Source: Rickettsiales bacterium
Lineage (GTDB): Bacteria > Bacteroidota > Bacteroidia > Cytophagales > Cyclobacteriaceae
Length of the DNA stretch: 64,000 nt
Assembly (NCBI GenBank): GCA_002729235.1
Contig: PBTY01000003.1
Location: 1-64,000 of the forward strand
Direction: 5' to 3'
This document shows positions 17,292-25,399 of this stretch, one piece after another. The position numbers and the translations under genes were made by a program. The notes beneath the pieces were generated by a model. The model saw nothing but the letters and a program-made list of their open reading frames with translations. It searched no databases and was not told the DNA's origin. Position 1 is the stretch's first letter, and every line of letters starts with the position of its first letter.

Positions 17292-20108
17292 TTATTTATT
17301 AAATAAATCAAACTTGATTCCTGCGTTGAATCGAGAGTTGTAGTATTCCATTTGCATGGTTCTATCTTTTTCTCCCTGGTAGTATCTCAAAGGTTGATTG
17401 GTTAAGTTATTTCCTTCAATAAAGAATCTCCAGTTGTTAGTGAAGGCATACGATGCATTCAAATCAAGGAACAATTGCTCATCGTAATATCTGTCAGAGA
17501 AAGCATCTCCACCAACTTCATCTACATAGTCACCAGAGTAGTTAAGAGAAGCTCTTACGATCAATTTCTTAGTCTCGAATGAAAGTGAAGCGTTGAACAA
17601 GTTCTTGGCAGTTCCAGGTAAACCAAGATCATCTCTTAGCTCTCCATCTTCATTAGCCAAACCTGTTGCGCTTGAGTTGGTGTAAGTGTAGTTCAAATAA
17701 ATACCCAAGCCTTTCAAAGCACCTGGTAGGAAATCCAATTGTCTCTGGAATGAAGTCTCAATACCATTGATGGTTCCCGTACCTCCATTTTGTGGTTGAT
17801 AAACTTCAAAACCATCCTCGTTTTCGGTTTGCTGTACGTAAATAAAACCATCAACATTTTTGTAGAAGTAACCGAATGAAACCAAACCGATTGTTTCGAA
17901 ATAGTTCTCTGCCATGAAGTCGATATTCATTGAGGTAGTAGCATCCAACTCTGGATTACCCATGAAAATCTCTTCATCGTCTGGTCTGTTATCCACATAT
18001 GGTACCAAATCATAGTAGTTTGGTCTTGCCAATGAATTGGTCCATGCAGCTCTTAGGATGAGGTTCTGTGTCGCATTGTATTTGAAATGAACACCAGGCA
18101 ATACATTCGTATAGCTATCTGTATTGGTGATTTCTCTAACGAAATCTTCTTCGTTTTCTACTTCATTTCCAGTGTATTCCAAAGAGGTGTTTTCAACTCT
18201 AACACCGAAAGTAGTGCTTAGAGCAGGGGTCAAATCATACTTAACCATCGCATACCCAGCTACAATCGTTTCTGTAGCTAGATAGTTTGATGCCAGGTAT
18301 TCGTCAGGCTTGTCCTCTTGCTCAAATCGAGTTGCGTTGTTTAAGTCAAGACTACCTAACCACTCACTTGAAGCAAAAGATCCAGCCTCATATTCACTGC
18401 CTGGTAAGAATCCATCGTCTGTTTTATTCGTTGTTGGAACTAAATCCAAAGTCTCGTATTCATCATTTAGGAAGCTGTATTCATAAAAAGATGAGTTGTT
18501 ACGCTCTTTTTCTTTCAATCTGAATCGTGTTCCTACTTTCACAAATCCTCTTTGAGCCAAAGGAAGTTTCAAGTCAATTCTTCCGTTCACATCTGTCTCC
18601 TGAGTGTACTGTTCTTCTTCTGTGATTTCATCCAATTCAAAAGCTGACAGGCTAGTTAAGCCAGCATCATTTCCAGCTAGCGAGAATCCGTCACTTGGAG
18701 CAGCTGTAAATAGTGGCTTTCTAGTGTCAGCCAGGTTTTGGTAGAAAAGCATACCCTGTGGCTCATCTTCACCATCTACTTCTACTTCAGGCTCAGCGTT
18801 GTACTGTACGTATCTTTCATTTGGTCTTTCTTCTGATGCTCGTGACCATGCTCCCATCCAGGTCAATTCTGCTTTGCCAAAAAGGTGCTCACCACCTAAA
18901 GTGAAAGTTCTTACTCTTTGATCCTCTAATCGATGATTGTTTACCCGGTCATTGCCAATACCACCTTTGGTTTGTCTTTCTAAGGTTTCTACAAAAGAAA
19001 CACCATTAGCGTCTGGCTCTCCAATGTCCTTGATTACCAAACGGTATCTATTCTCCCAGTCATCTCTCCAGTTGTACATGCTAGTCAGGAAGATTTTGTG
19101 ACTGTCGTTGAATTTGTAATCCAGATTCAACGAAGCACTTCTTCTGATTCTTTGTACTTCGTATGCTCTGATTTGGAATTCCTCCACATACGCATCGATA
19201 TCATCACCTTTAGTCCACTCTGCTTCGATGTTATCTGACCCGAAGTTATGGTTGTTGTAAGAGAATGAAGCAACTGCTCCTAGTTTGTCATTCAGGAATC
19301 TGTTACCATAAATCAAGCCACCAGTCCAGATTGCTTTTTGAGAAAGTGCGTTGTAACCACTTGCTAGTGTTCCTGAGATACGCTCACCAGATGGGTTGGA
19401 TCTAGTTACAAGGTTGACCGATCCACCAATTGCATCAGCATCCATATCAGGAGTGATGGCTTTGTTTACCTCGATGGTTTGGATCATGTCAGAAGGGATC
19501 AAGTCCATCTGAATGTTTCTGTTGTCTCCTTCTGCCGAAGGGATTCTGTTTCCGTTGATCATTACTGAGTTTAGTTGAGGTGCTAAACCACGGATGATAA
19601 TGTTTCTTGCCTCTCCCTGATCACTTTGCATGGTGATACCTGGGATTCTTTTCATCGCATCTCCAATGTTCGCATCAGGGAAACGACCAATTTGATCCGC
19701 AGCTACTACGTTGGTGATGTTGTCATTGGTTCGTTGTTGGTTCAGTGCTTTTGCCTGACCTTTCAGTCTATCGCCTAGTACCATTACACCTACTCCCATG
19801 ATCACCCCTGGCTCCAGGTCGGCATTCATTTCATTCACTCCATCAACAAGTGAAATGGTTTCTTCTTTAGTAGAATATCCAATGTAGGATACCTTGATAG
19901 TGTGTTCGCCAGTAGGTAGGTTTAGAATGGTATAGAAACCATCAATGTCTGTGACTCCACCTGTATTTTCAAGGTCAGTAACCTGAACAGTTGCACCTGG
20001 CATTCCCAGTCCGTTCTCGTCTAAAATACGCCCTTTTAACGTTACTTGAGCATTCACCACGAAGCTTGCCAGTAAGCAAAATGATGTAATGAGTAAAGAT
20101 TTTTTCAT
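17292..20108 (-). CDS. TonB-dependent receptor of the phytase locus
   Basis: A 938-residue outer-membrane receptor. It has a signal peptide to about residue 20, then a carboxypeptidase-regulatory domain (Gly-Arg-Ile-Leu-Asp-Glu-Asn-Gly-Leu-Gly-Met-Pro-Gly-Ala, about 25-105). The plug has Gly-Asp-Ala-Met-Lys-Arg-Ile-Pro-Gly-Ile and Ile-Ile-Arg-Gly-Leu (about 140-240), and Ile-Glu-Val-Asn-Lys-Ala closes the plug. A large barrel with a SusC/IroN-like Asn-Ser-Leu-Ala-Arg-Pro-Asn-Tyr motif (about 685) follows. No SusD lipoprotein gene accompanies it. Directly downstream lie the phytase and phosphatase genes, so inositol phosphate or a released product is a reasonable substrate guess. Its upstream region carries TGTATA direct repeats. 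Confidence 0.88.
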   Translation of the reverse strand: MKKSLLITSFCLLASFVVNAQVTLKGRILDENGLGMPGATVQVTDLENTGGVTDIDGFYTILNLPTGEHTIKVSYIGYSTKEETISLVDGVNEMNADLEPGVIMGVGVMVLGDRLKGQAKALNQQRTNDNITNVVAADQIGRFPDANIGDAMKRIPGITMQSDQGEARNIIIRGLAPQLNSVMINGNRIPSAEGDNRNIQMDLIPSDMIQTIEVNKAITPDMDADAIGGSVNLVTRSNPSGERISGTLASGYNALSQKAIWTGGLIYGNRFLNDKLGAVASFSYNNHNFGSDNIEAEWTKGDDIDAYVEEFQIRAYEVQRIRRSASLNLDYKFNDSHKIFLTSMYNWRDDWENRYRLVIKDIGEPDANGVSFVETLERQTKGGIGNDRVNNHRLEDQRVRTFTLGGEHLFGKAELTWMGAWSRASEERPNERYVQYNAEPEVEVDGEDEPQGMLFYQNLADTRKPLFTAAPSDGFSLAGNDAGLTSLSAFELDEITEEEQYTQETDVNGRIDLKLPLAQRGFVKVGTRFRLKEKERNNSSFYEYSFLNDEYETLDLVPTTNKTDDGFLPGSEYEAGSFASSEWLGSLDLNNATRFEQEDKPDEYLASNYLATETIVAGYAMVKYDLTPALSTTFGVRVENTSLEYTGNEVENEEDFVREITNTDSYTNVLPGVHFKYNATQNLILRAAWTNSLARPNYYDLVPYVDNRPDDEEIFMGNPELDATTSMNIDFMAENYFETIGLVSFGYFYKNVDGFIYVQQTENEDGFEVYQPQNGGTGTINGIETSFQRQLDFLPGALKGLGIYLNYTYTNSSATGLANEDGELRDDLGLPGTAKNLFNASLSFETKKLIVRASLNYSGDYVDEVGGDAFSDRYYDEQLFLDLNASYAFTNNWRFFIEGNNLTNQPLRYYQGEKDRTMQMEYYNSRFNAGIKFDLFNK

Positions 20109-20203
20109 CGGTTGTTTTGTCAGTGTTTTGTTTGATGAGCCAATGATAGATTCGGCATGTTAACTAGGTGTGAAAACCCCATCAACAAAACGGCAACAAG
20201 GGT

Positions 20204-20268
20204 ATACAGGAGCATATACAAAAAAGCAACAGCATTTTGTAACTAACAGGTATACAGGTAGGTATATA
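20204..20268 (-). promoter_or_regulatory. Two TGTATA direct-repeat sites upstream of the phytase-locus receptor
   Basis: On the minus strand, TGTATA-N6-TGTATA occupies 20221-20204. A second, looser copy, TATATA-N6-TGTATA, occupies 20268-20251. Each pair has half-sites 12 bp apart, about one helical turn. On the plus strand the same sites appear as two copies of GGTATACAGG, 47 bp apart. They resemble the 11-bp-spaced repeats at 23923 and 28492 and may bind a TPR-HTH regulator encoded alongside. Confidence 0.5.
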
Positions 20269-20283
20269 TTAAATCGGTGTTAA

Positions 20284-21954
20284 CTATCCTATATTCAGGA
20301 TATAGGTATATAAGTTGGATCCTTTGTCTAAACCGAGCTTTTTTCTTAGTCGGTATCTGGCGATGCGCAGACTGTCCTGTGAGATGCCCATGATTGCAGC
20401 CATGTCTTTCGAATGTAAATTGAGACGGATCATGGCACAAAGTCGAACTTCGGCTGGAGTCAGTTTAGGATAAAGGAGTTTGAGCTTTTCAAAAAACTCA
20501 GAATGTACCTGTTGGAAAACGGTCTCAAATTCTTGCCAGTCATCATCGAGAGTGAAGTTGAAATCAATGGATTTGATTAATTTTTTGATTCGCTTTTCCT
20601 GTAGTTCTGGCTCTCCTTTTCGAATGTCTTTCAATCGGGATTTGATGTCATTCAGAAACTCATTCTTCTGAATCATGTGAAGAGCACTCTTGGTTAACGA
20701 CTTACTTTTCAAATCCAACTCTTGTAGCAATTGTTGTTCTTTAAGCGATGTATTTTCCAGTTCGGTTTTGAGTTTTTGCTCGCTGAGTTGTGTGTTCTCC
20801 AGCTGCGTTTTGGCAAGACTTGCTTCTGCTTCCAGGAGCTTTCTTTTCTTAATATTTTTGGACTTTTGTTGATAAAAAATGAACCCGCCCAGGAAGAAAA
20901 ACAGCAAAACGGCACCTGAGGAGATGAGGGTGATCGATCGATTAAAGGAGCGTTCTTGCTCCAGAATGGTAATGCGCTGTTGCTTCTGTTCCAATTCATA
21001 GACTGCCTGTGTTTTAGCAATCTCTGATGCAATTTGTGCACTGAAAATGTCATCAGTTATTTCATAACTCCGGATCAAATAGGCCAAAGCTTGTTCTGGT
21101 TCATCTAAAGCTTCATAAATTTTAGATAAGTCCCGGCAGGCACTTTTAATTTGATAATTCAGGTTGGCTCCCTCTGCTAGTTCTAATGCCTGCAAACTAT
21201 AGGTGAGCGCCGTTTGTAAGTCGCCTCGTTTCCGATAGGTATCACCTATATTGTTGATGTTGACAATGGCGGCAGTATAGTTATTACTTTGTTGATTGAC
21301 TTTGAGCGCTTTTTCAAAATGAAACTGTGCCTTTTCGTACTGACTGAGATCCTCATAAATACTTCCAATGTTGTCATGAATGTCTGCAAGTCCCGTGGTT
21401 TGATCGCTTTTAGAAATGATGGACAATGCCTTTTTCTGATAATGTAAGGCACTGTCATATTGTTGTGACTTTTCGTAGAAGTGTCCGAGATTGCCATAGA
21501 CCTGTGCCATTCCATTCTGATTATCCAGGACCTGGAATAAATTCTGGGCTCTGTGTAAATAAAGAAATGCCTGATTTGGATGGCCAGAACGTTGGTAAAC
21601 CTTGGCAAGTAACAGATTGGTTTCGGCCTGTTGCATGGGATTATCTAGCTGCTCATAGATATTGAGTGCTTTATTCAGATGCTCAATTGCAGGACCTAAC
21701 CCACCCATTTGATAAAGCAGACTTCCCATTAGTTTGGAAGCAGTGCCAACACCTGGGAGATACTCTAGCTGGTGACTTTTCTCCAGAGCTTGACGTACAA
21801 TGACCAGTGCAGTGTCACTTTGAGTGTATTGGATATTCTCAGCAAGGGCTAGTAGACCATCAATTTCAGGATTGGAGACCTCTGAATCTTGGTTTCGGCA
21901 AGAATAGAGTGATGTTGTAACGATTAAAGCCAGCAGTAGTCGCTTGAGCAACAT
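20284..21954 (-). CDS. Membrane-spanning TPR regulator with C-terminal LuxR-type HTH (first of divergent pair)
   Basis: The 556-residue protein starts with a signal peptide ending in Leu-Tyr-Ser-Cys (a lipobox-like site), followed by about seven TPR units (residues 40-320). One membrane helix lies near 340-360 (Leu-Phe-Phe-Phe-Leu-Gly-Gly-Phe-Ile-Phe), then a Lys/Glu/Gln coiled coil. The LuxR-type HTH is near 490-550: Leu-Thr-Pro-Ala-Glu-Val-Arg-Leu-Cys-Ala-Met-Ile, Leu-Arg-Ile-Ala-Arg-Tyr-Arg-Leu-Arg-Lys-Lys-Leu. Expected topology is periplasmic TPRs and a cytoplasmic HTH. It lies just upstream of the phytase-locus receptor on the same strand, with 175 nt between, and is divergent from a related gene; local regulation is inferred. 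Confidence 0.82.
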   Translation of the reverse strand: MLLKRLLLALIVTTSLYSCRNQDSEVSNPEIDGLLALAENIQYTQSDTALVIVRQALEKSHQLEYLPGVGTASKLMGSLLYQMGGLGPAIEHLNKALNIYEQLDNPMQQAETNLLLAKVYQRSGHPNQAFLYLHRAQNLFQVLDNQNGMAQVYGNLGHFYEKSQQYDSALHYQKKALSIISKSDQTTGLADIHDNIGSIYEDLSQYEKAQFHFEKALKVNQQSNNYTAAIVNINNIGDTYRKRGDLQTALTYSLQALELAEGANLNYQIKSACRDLSKIYEALDEPEQALAYLIRSYEITDDIFSAQIASEIAKTQAVYELEQKQQRITILEQERSFNRSITLISSGAVLLFFFLGGFIFYQQKSKNIKKRKLLEAEASLAKTQLENTQLSEQKLKTELENTSLKEQQLLQELDLKSKSLTKSALHMIQKNEFLNDIKSRLKDIRKGEPELQEKRIKKLIKSIDFNFTLDDDWQEFETVFQQVHSEFFEKLKLLYPKLTPAEVRLCAMIRLNLHSKDMAAIMGISQDSLRIARYRLRKKLGLDKGSNLYTYILNIG

Positions 21955-22102
21955 GTCTTAGTTGATGGATTCTCAACGAAATTAATGGTGGCAATGAGAA
22001 AACGGTAGTTCTTCGAAAAACGATAACAGAGGCTTAATGTGGAGGAAATAGATTAAAGAGAGGTTATCTAAATCTTCCAGCCAATGGACACTTTGGAGTG
22101 AC

Positions 22103-22136
22103 TTGTAACGATTCATTTTCTCTGCCGTATAATTTG
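22103..22136 (+). promoter_or_regulatory. Probable promoter of the second TPR-HTH gene
   Basis: TTG at 22103-22105 and TATAATTTG at 22128-22136 resemble a Bacteroidota promoter whose -7 box is one nucleotide off the TAnnTTTG spacing. The start codon is at 22207. The 252-nt divergent region (21955-22206) holds no gene that I can support. Confidence 0.35.
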
Positions 22137-22206
22137 ATTTTTAACTATATATTTAGTTTTTCTCCTTTTAAGTTTGAAGTTGCACCGTCCAATAAGTTAA
22201 CCGTCA

Positions 22207-23913
22207 ATGATCAGTTTTAGAATTCATAGCCTACATCTAATTTCTTTTTCTGTCATTTTCTTTTTGAGTTTAAAATCCATTGCTCAGAAAACTTCCAGCG
22301 ATTTTGAAAACTCATTGATTGGTGAAAATGATACAACACGAGTACTGTTTCTTTTAAGACGAGCGCAGAAGTATCAATTCTCGGATCCTGATAGCGCACT
22401 CTATTATGTTGATCGGGCTAATAAAATCAACACTGAAAAATTTCTGAATGGTCGAATTAAAATGGCCAATACACTAGGAAATATCGCATGGGGAAGATCG
22501 GACTATCTTGAGGCACTCCATCAATACAATAACCTTCTTGATCTAACAATGAGATCTGAGGATAGTGTGATGATTTCTAAGTCTTACAATAATCTTGGGT
22601 CAGTTTTTTATCGCATGGGTATGATGGAAGAGGCTGCGGATCACTATTTCAAAGCACTAGAAATCAAAGAAAGAATTGGAGCAAGTCCCAAATCCATTGC
22701 CATGTCCTACAACAATATTGGCTCGACGTATGATAACATTGGAGATAAGCAATACGCTAAAGAATTATTGACTAAAGCTGTTGAAATAAGAAGGCAGATC
22801 GGTGATAGTTTGGGGCTCTCGGATACATATCATAACCTGGCAAGACTCTACAGAGATGAGGAAAACTTTGAATCTGCTGAGCAGTACTTCAAGGATGCAG
22901 TCCTCATTAAAACGGAGTTAAACAACCTCAGAGGATTGGCCAATACGCTCAATAGCTTAGGTAATCTCTACGAAATCCAAGGTAGAGTTGATTCCGCCGA
23001 ATTTTACTACAATAAATCCATTGAAGTTGCCAAAGAATCATCGAGTGGTTATGAATTGGTTCAGGCTTTTATAAGTCAGGCAAACCTCTTTTTTACTCAA
23101 GGTCGTCTAGACGAAGCACTCGTCATGGTGCGAGGTTGGGAAAAGATTTTGCCGAGTATAAGTACCTGGTTGCTTAAAGTCGATGCGAACATCCTCAAAT
23201 CTCAAATTTACGAGTCACTAAACAAACAAGATAGTGCGCTACACTACTACCGTATTTATGTCGCTGCCAGAGATAGTTTGGCTTCTCAAGAAAACAAGAA
23301 TTACATCAATAAGCTCAAATGGCAATATGAAACCGAGAAGAAAGAACTTCTAATTCAAGATCAAGAGCGAAAAATAACTTTCAGCTATATTATTGCTTTG
23401 GCCACAGTAGTCTTATTGGTGCTTATTATCAACCGACTATTTGCACAACGAAAAATTAATCGATTGAATAAGGAACGGTTTGATGCAGAGGTTGATTACA
23501 AAAATCGGTTGTTGGCTTCCAGAACGATGGACATCAACAATTTTGAGAATCTGCTCATTGATTTAAGAGAAAAGATCGACCAGTCATCAAAAGAGACTCC
23601 AGAGAAGTTGGCTACCAATCTTAAGAAAGCAATCAAACACAAATTGAAAGATGTGAATGACTGGGGAGAGGTCAAAATGCATTTTGAAGAAGTCCATCCT
23701 CGGTTCTTTGAAAAGGTCTCGAAGATACAGCCTTCTCTTACTCCCAATGAACAAAAACACTTCGCTTACATCAAAATGAAAATCAGCAATAAGGAGATTG
23801 CTCGAATGCTCAATGTCAATTTGGCTAGTATTCACGTAGTTCATCACCGGATCAAGAAGAAGCTAGGTCTGAGTGAAAATGAGAGTCTGGCTGAGTATGT
23901 TGATCAGCTATAA
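22207..23913 (+). CDS. Membrane-spanning TPR regulator with C-terminal HTH (second of divergent pair)
   Basis: A 568-residue protein built like its divergent neighbour: signal peptide (cleavage near Ser-Ile-Ala-Gln), about six TPR units (residues 60-330; for example Met-Glu-Glu-Ala-Ala-Asp-His-Tyr-Phe-Lys-Ala-Leu-Glu-Ile), one membrane helix near 395-415 (Ile-Ile-Ala-Leu-Ala-Thr-Val-Val-Leu-Leu-Val-Leu-Ile), and a coiled coil. The C-terminal HTH has Leu-Thr-Pro-Asn-Glu-Gln-Lys-His-Phe-Ala-Tyr-Ile, Asn-Lys-Glu-Ile-Ala-Arg-Met-Leu and Val-His-His-Arg-Ile-Lys-Lys-Lys-Leu-Gly-Leu. It is a one-component transmembrane regulator. A TGTATAGT direct repeat begins 10 nt after its stop codon. Confidence 0.82.
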   Translation: MISFRIHSLHLISFSVIFFLSLKSIAQKTSSDFENSLIGENDTTRVLFLLRRAQKYQFSDPDSALYYVDRANKINTEKFLNGRIKMANTLGNIAWGRSDYLEALHQYNNLLDLTMRSEDSVMISKSYNNLGSVFYRMGMMEEAADHYFKALEIKERIGASPKSIAMSYNNIGSTYDNIGDKQYAKELLTKAVEIRRQIGDSLGLSDTYHNLARLYRDEENFESAEQYFKDAVLIKTELNNLRGLANTLNSLGNLYEIQGRVDSAEFYYNKSIEVAKESSSGYELVQAFISQANLFFTQGRLDEALVMVRGWEKILPSISTWLLKVDANILKSQIYESLNKQDSALHYYRIYVAARDSLASQENKNYINKLKWQYETEKKELLIQDQERKITFSYIIALATVVLLVLIINRLFAQRKINRLNKERFDAEVDYKNRLLASRTMDINNFENLLIDLREKIDQSSKETPEKLATNLKKAIKHKLKDVNDWGEVKMHFEEVHPRFFEKVSKIQPSLTPNEQKHFAYIKMKISNKEIARMLNVNLASIHVVHHRIKKKLGLSENESLAEYVDQL

Positions 23914-23922
23914 ATGAGCCTC

Positions 23923-23980
23923 TGTATAGTGCTTGTATAGTCTAAAAACTTGGTTTAAATGGTTTAAATCGGGTCTTTTG
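23923..23980 (+). promoter_or_regulatory. Direct-repeat activator-type promoter (site 1)
   Basis: TGTATAGT occurs at 23923-23930 and again at 23934-23941, 11 bp apart. Eight nt later comes TTG (23950-23952), and 20 nt after that GTCTTTTG (23973-23980) as a weak -7 box. The arrangement matches site 2 at 28492-28548, where 18 of 19 repeat nucleotides are identical. The next ATG is at 24003, 80 nt from the start of the repeat. Confidence 0.6.
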
Positions 23981-24002
23981 CTAAAACCAAAAGGACTGAT
24001 TA

Positions 24003-24068
24003 ATGAAACATTTTCTGCTTGCTATGTTGCGAAATACTCTTTTCGCCATAGCTTCCAAGCCCCCATGA
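24003..24068 (+). CDS. Possible 21-residue peptide or truncated gene start
   Basis: ATG at 24003 opens a short frame with a signal-like start (Met-Lys-His-Phe-Leu-Leu-Ala-Met-Leu) that stops at 24068 after Lys-Pro-Pro. It lies about 23 nt after the -7 box of the repeat-bearing promoter, the position a leader peptide or a real gene start would have. It may be the remnant of a gene lost by frameshift or deletion, a leader peptide, or noise. The rest of 23914-24222 (309 nt) shows no convincing gene. Confidence 0.25.
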   Translation: MKHFLLAMLRNTLFAIASKPP

Positions 24069-24222
24069 CTTACTTACGAACTAACCTTCTATGATTATAT
24101 TAATGGTGAACAGACGTAACGATTCACATTAAGCGTCGTTTAATCTTCTTCTTATAACTACAGAATTAGTTGAGAAAATTGAGTTATCTCAGTTGGACCT
24201 CTCCTAATGAAAATAACTGGGA

Positions 24223-24765
24223 ATGTCGAGATTAAAGAGTGCTTTCGAAATCATGCAGGAGGTTGCAACCTTTAAGTGTTACAGCAAGAAGGAGAAAATT
24301 TTAGATTCTGATAAAATATCCAAATCAATTTGTGCCATCCAGGAAGGGGTCGTGAGGCACTACGTAATTGATAGAAATGGCAACGACAAAACCTTAAGAA
24401 TATCTAAGGAAGGAGACCTGTTTTTTTCTTCGATAGTTAGTTTTTTTAAGAATGAGCCCTCTTATATCATATGCGAAGCACTGACGGACACAAAACTCCT
24501 GACCTGGAGCAAAACACAGATCGATGAACTGGCAAGTAAAGAACCTCTTATTGAGGCATTTCGCTATCAGAAACTAATTGATTTCATTGTGGAAAAACAT
24601 AAAAAGGAAATGTCTCTGATGATTCATTCTGCTGAAGACCGGTATCGCGAATTTTGCGAGGTGAATCATGAGTTGTTTAACAGAATTCCTCATTATGTCA
24701 TTGCATCCTACCTGAACATGACCCCAGAAATGCTTTCAAGAATCAGAAAACAGAGCATTTCTTGA
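24223..24765 (+). CDS. Crp/Fnr-like regulator with degenerate HTH
   Basis: A 180-residue cytoplasmic protein with a cyclic-nucleotide-binding beta-barrel. Signs are Ile-Cys-Ala-Ile-Gln-Glu-Gly-Val-Val-Arg-His-Tyr near residue 37, Ile-Ser-Lys-Glu-Gly-Asp-Leu-Phe-Phe-Ser near 65, and a long dimerisation helix near 110-140. The C-terminus is short: Ile-Pro-His-Tyr-Val-Ile-Ala-Ser-Tyr-Leu-Asn-Met-Thr-Pro-Glu-Met-Leu-Ser-Arg-Ile-Arg. This is the single HTH typical of small Bacteroidota Crp-like proteins. The residues that bind cAMP in E. coli CRP are not recognisable, so the ligand is unknown. It precedes the run of secreted-protein genes. Confidence 0.85.
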   Translation: MSRLKSAFEIMQEVATFKCYSKKEKILDSDKISKSICAIQEGVVRHYVIDRNGNDKTLRISKEGDLFFSSIVSFFKNEPSYIICEALTDTKLLTWSKTQIDELASKEPLIEAFRYQKLIDFIVEKHKKEMSLMIHSAEDRYREFCEVNHELFNRIPHYVIASYLNMTPEMLSRIRKQSIS

Positions 24766-24826
24766 TCTAGTTCAATGAAATTGACCTCCTACTTGCTACA
24801 GATTTGCTCATCAATCAAAAACGCAA

Positions 24827-25399
24827 ATGTTAAAGCAAGTGCTATTAATCATTCTGACCTGCATATTTTTTGAGGTCGGCGCACAAGACATCAATAAGTT
24901 TTCTCTTTCTGGAATAAATGAAAGCATCGCTTTCCCATTTACTCGAAATGCACCTATCCATCCGGGTGCTGAGATAGGATATGTTCTAAAAGAGAAGGAT
25001 AAATCCAGATTGATCCGGTCACATAGTGTCTATGTAGGCTGGTACTATCACACCAAAGTGCAAAATGCTTCCTATCTCCGTGCCGAAACAGCGTGGTTAT
25101 TCAAGGTTAGAAAATTTGCCACATTGGACCTTTTTACTGGCTTGGGGTATATGCATACTTTGTATCCCGGGGATATTTATGAATTGAACTCCTCAGGGGA
25201 TTTTGAGAGGATCAATCAGATCGGTAAGCCACGAGCTTTGGGTACAATAGGCTTTGGCTTCACGCTGAAGAATAATTACTTGTTGGAGCCTTTTATTCGG
25301 CAGGAGATTGGCTTGGAGACACCTTTCGCTAATGGTTTACCGGTGATGATTCATTCATTTCTAAAGGTTGGCACCTACATCAAAATCAGCAAATCATGA
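24827..25399 (+). CDS. Putative outer-membrane beta-barrel protein
   Basis: The 190-residue protein has a signal peptide ending Val-Gly-Ala-Gln (cleavage near residue 20). It then shows alternating aromatic/hydrophobic strands (Ser-Val-Tyr-Val-Gly-Trp-Tyr-Tyr-His, Leu-Asp-Leu-Phe-Thr-Gly-Leu-Gly-Tyr, Gly-Thr-Ile-Gly-Phe-Gly-Phe-Thr-Leu) typical of an eight-stranded outer-membrane barrel. No specific family is recognised. Its stop overlaps the start of the serine hydrolase gene (ATGA), so the two are translationally coupled. Confidence 0.7.
   Translation: MLKQVLLIILTCIFFEVGAQDINKFSLSGINESIAFPFTRNAPIHPGAEIGYVLKEKDKSRLIRSHSVYVGWYYHTKVQNASYLRAETAWLFKVRKFATLDLFTGLGYMHTLYPGDIYELNSSGDFERINQIGKPRALGTIGFGFTLKNNYLLEPFIRQEIGLETPFANGLPVMIHSFLKVGTYIKISKS

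Noticed and set aside
20288-20306. Inverted repeat CCTATA/TATAGG at the end of the first TPR-HTH gene
   Set aside because: It lies inside the coding end of the gene, has no T-run, and its half-site differs from the TGTATA family.
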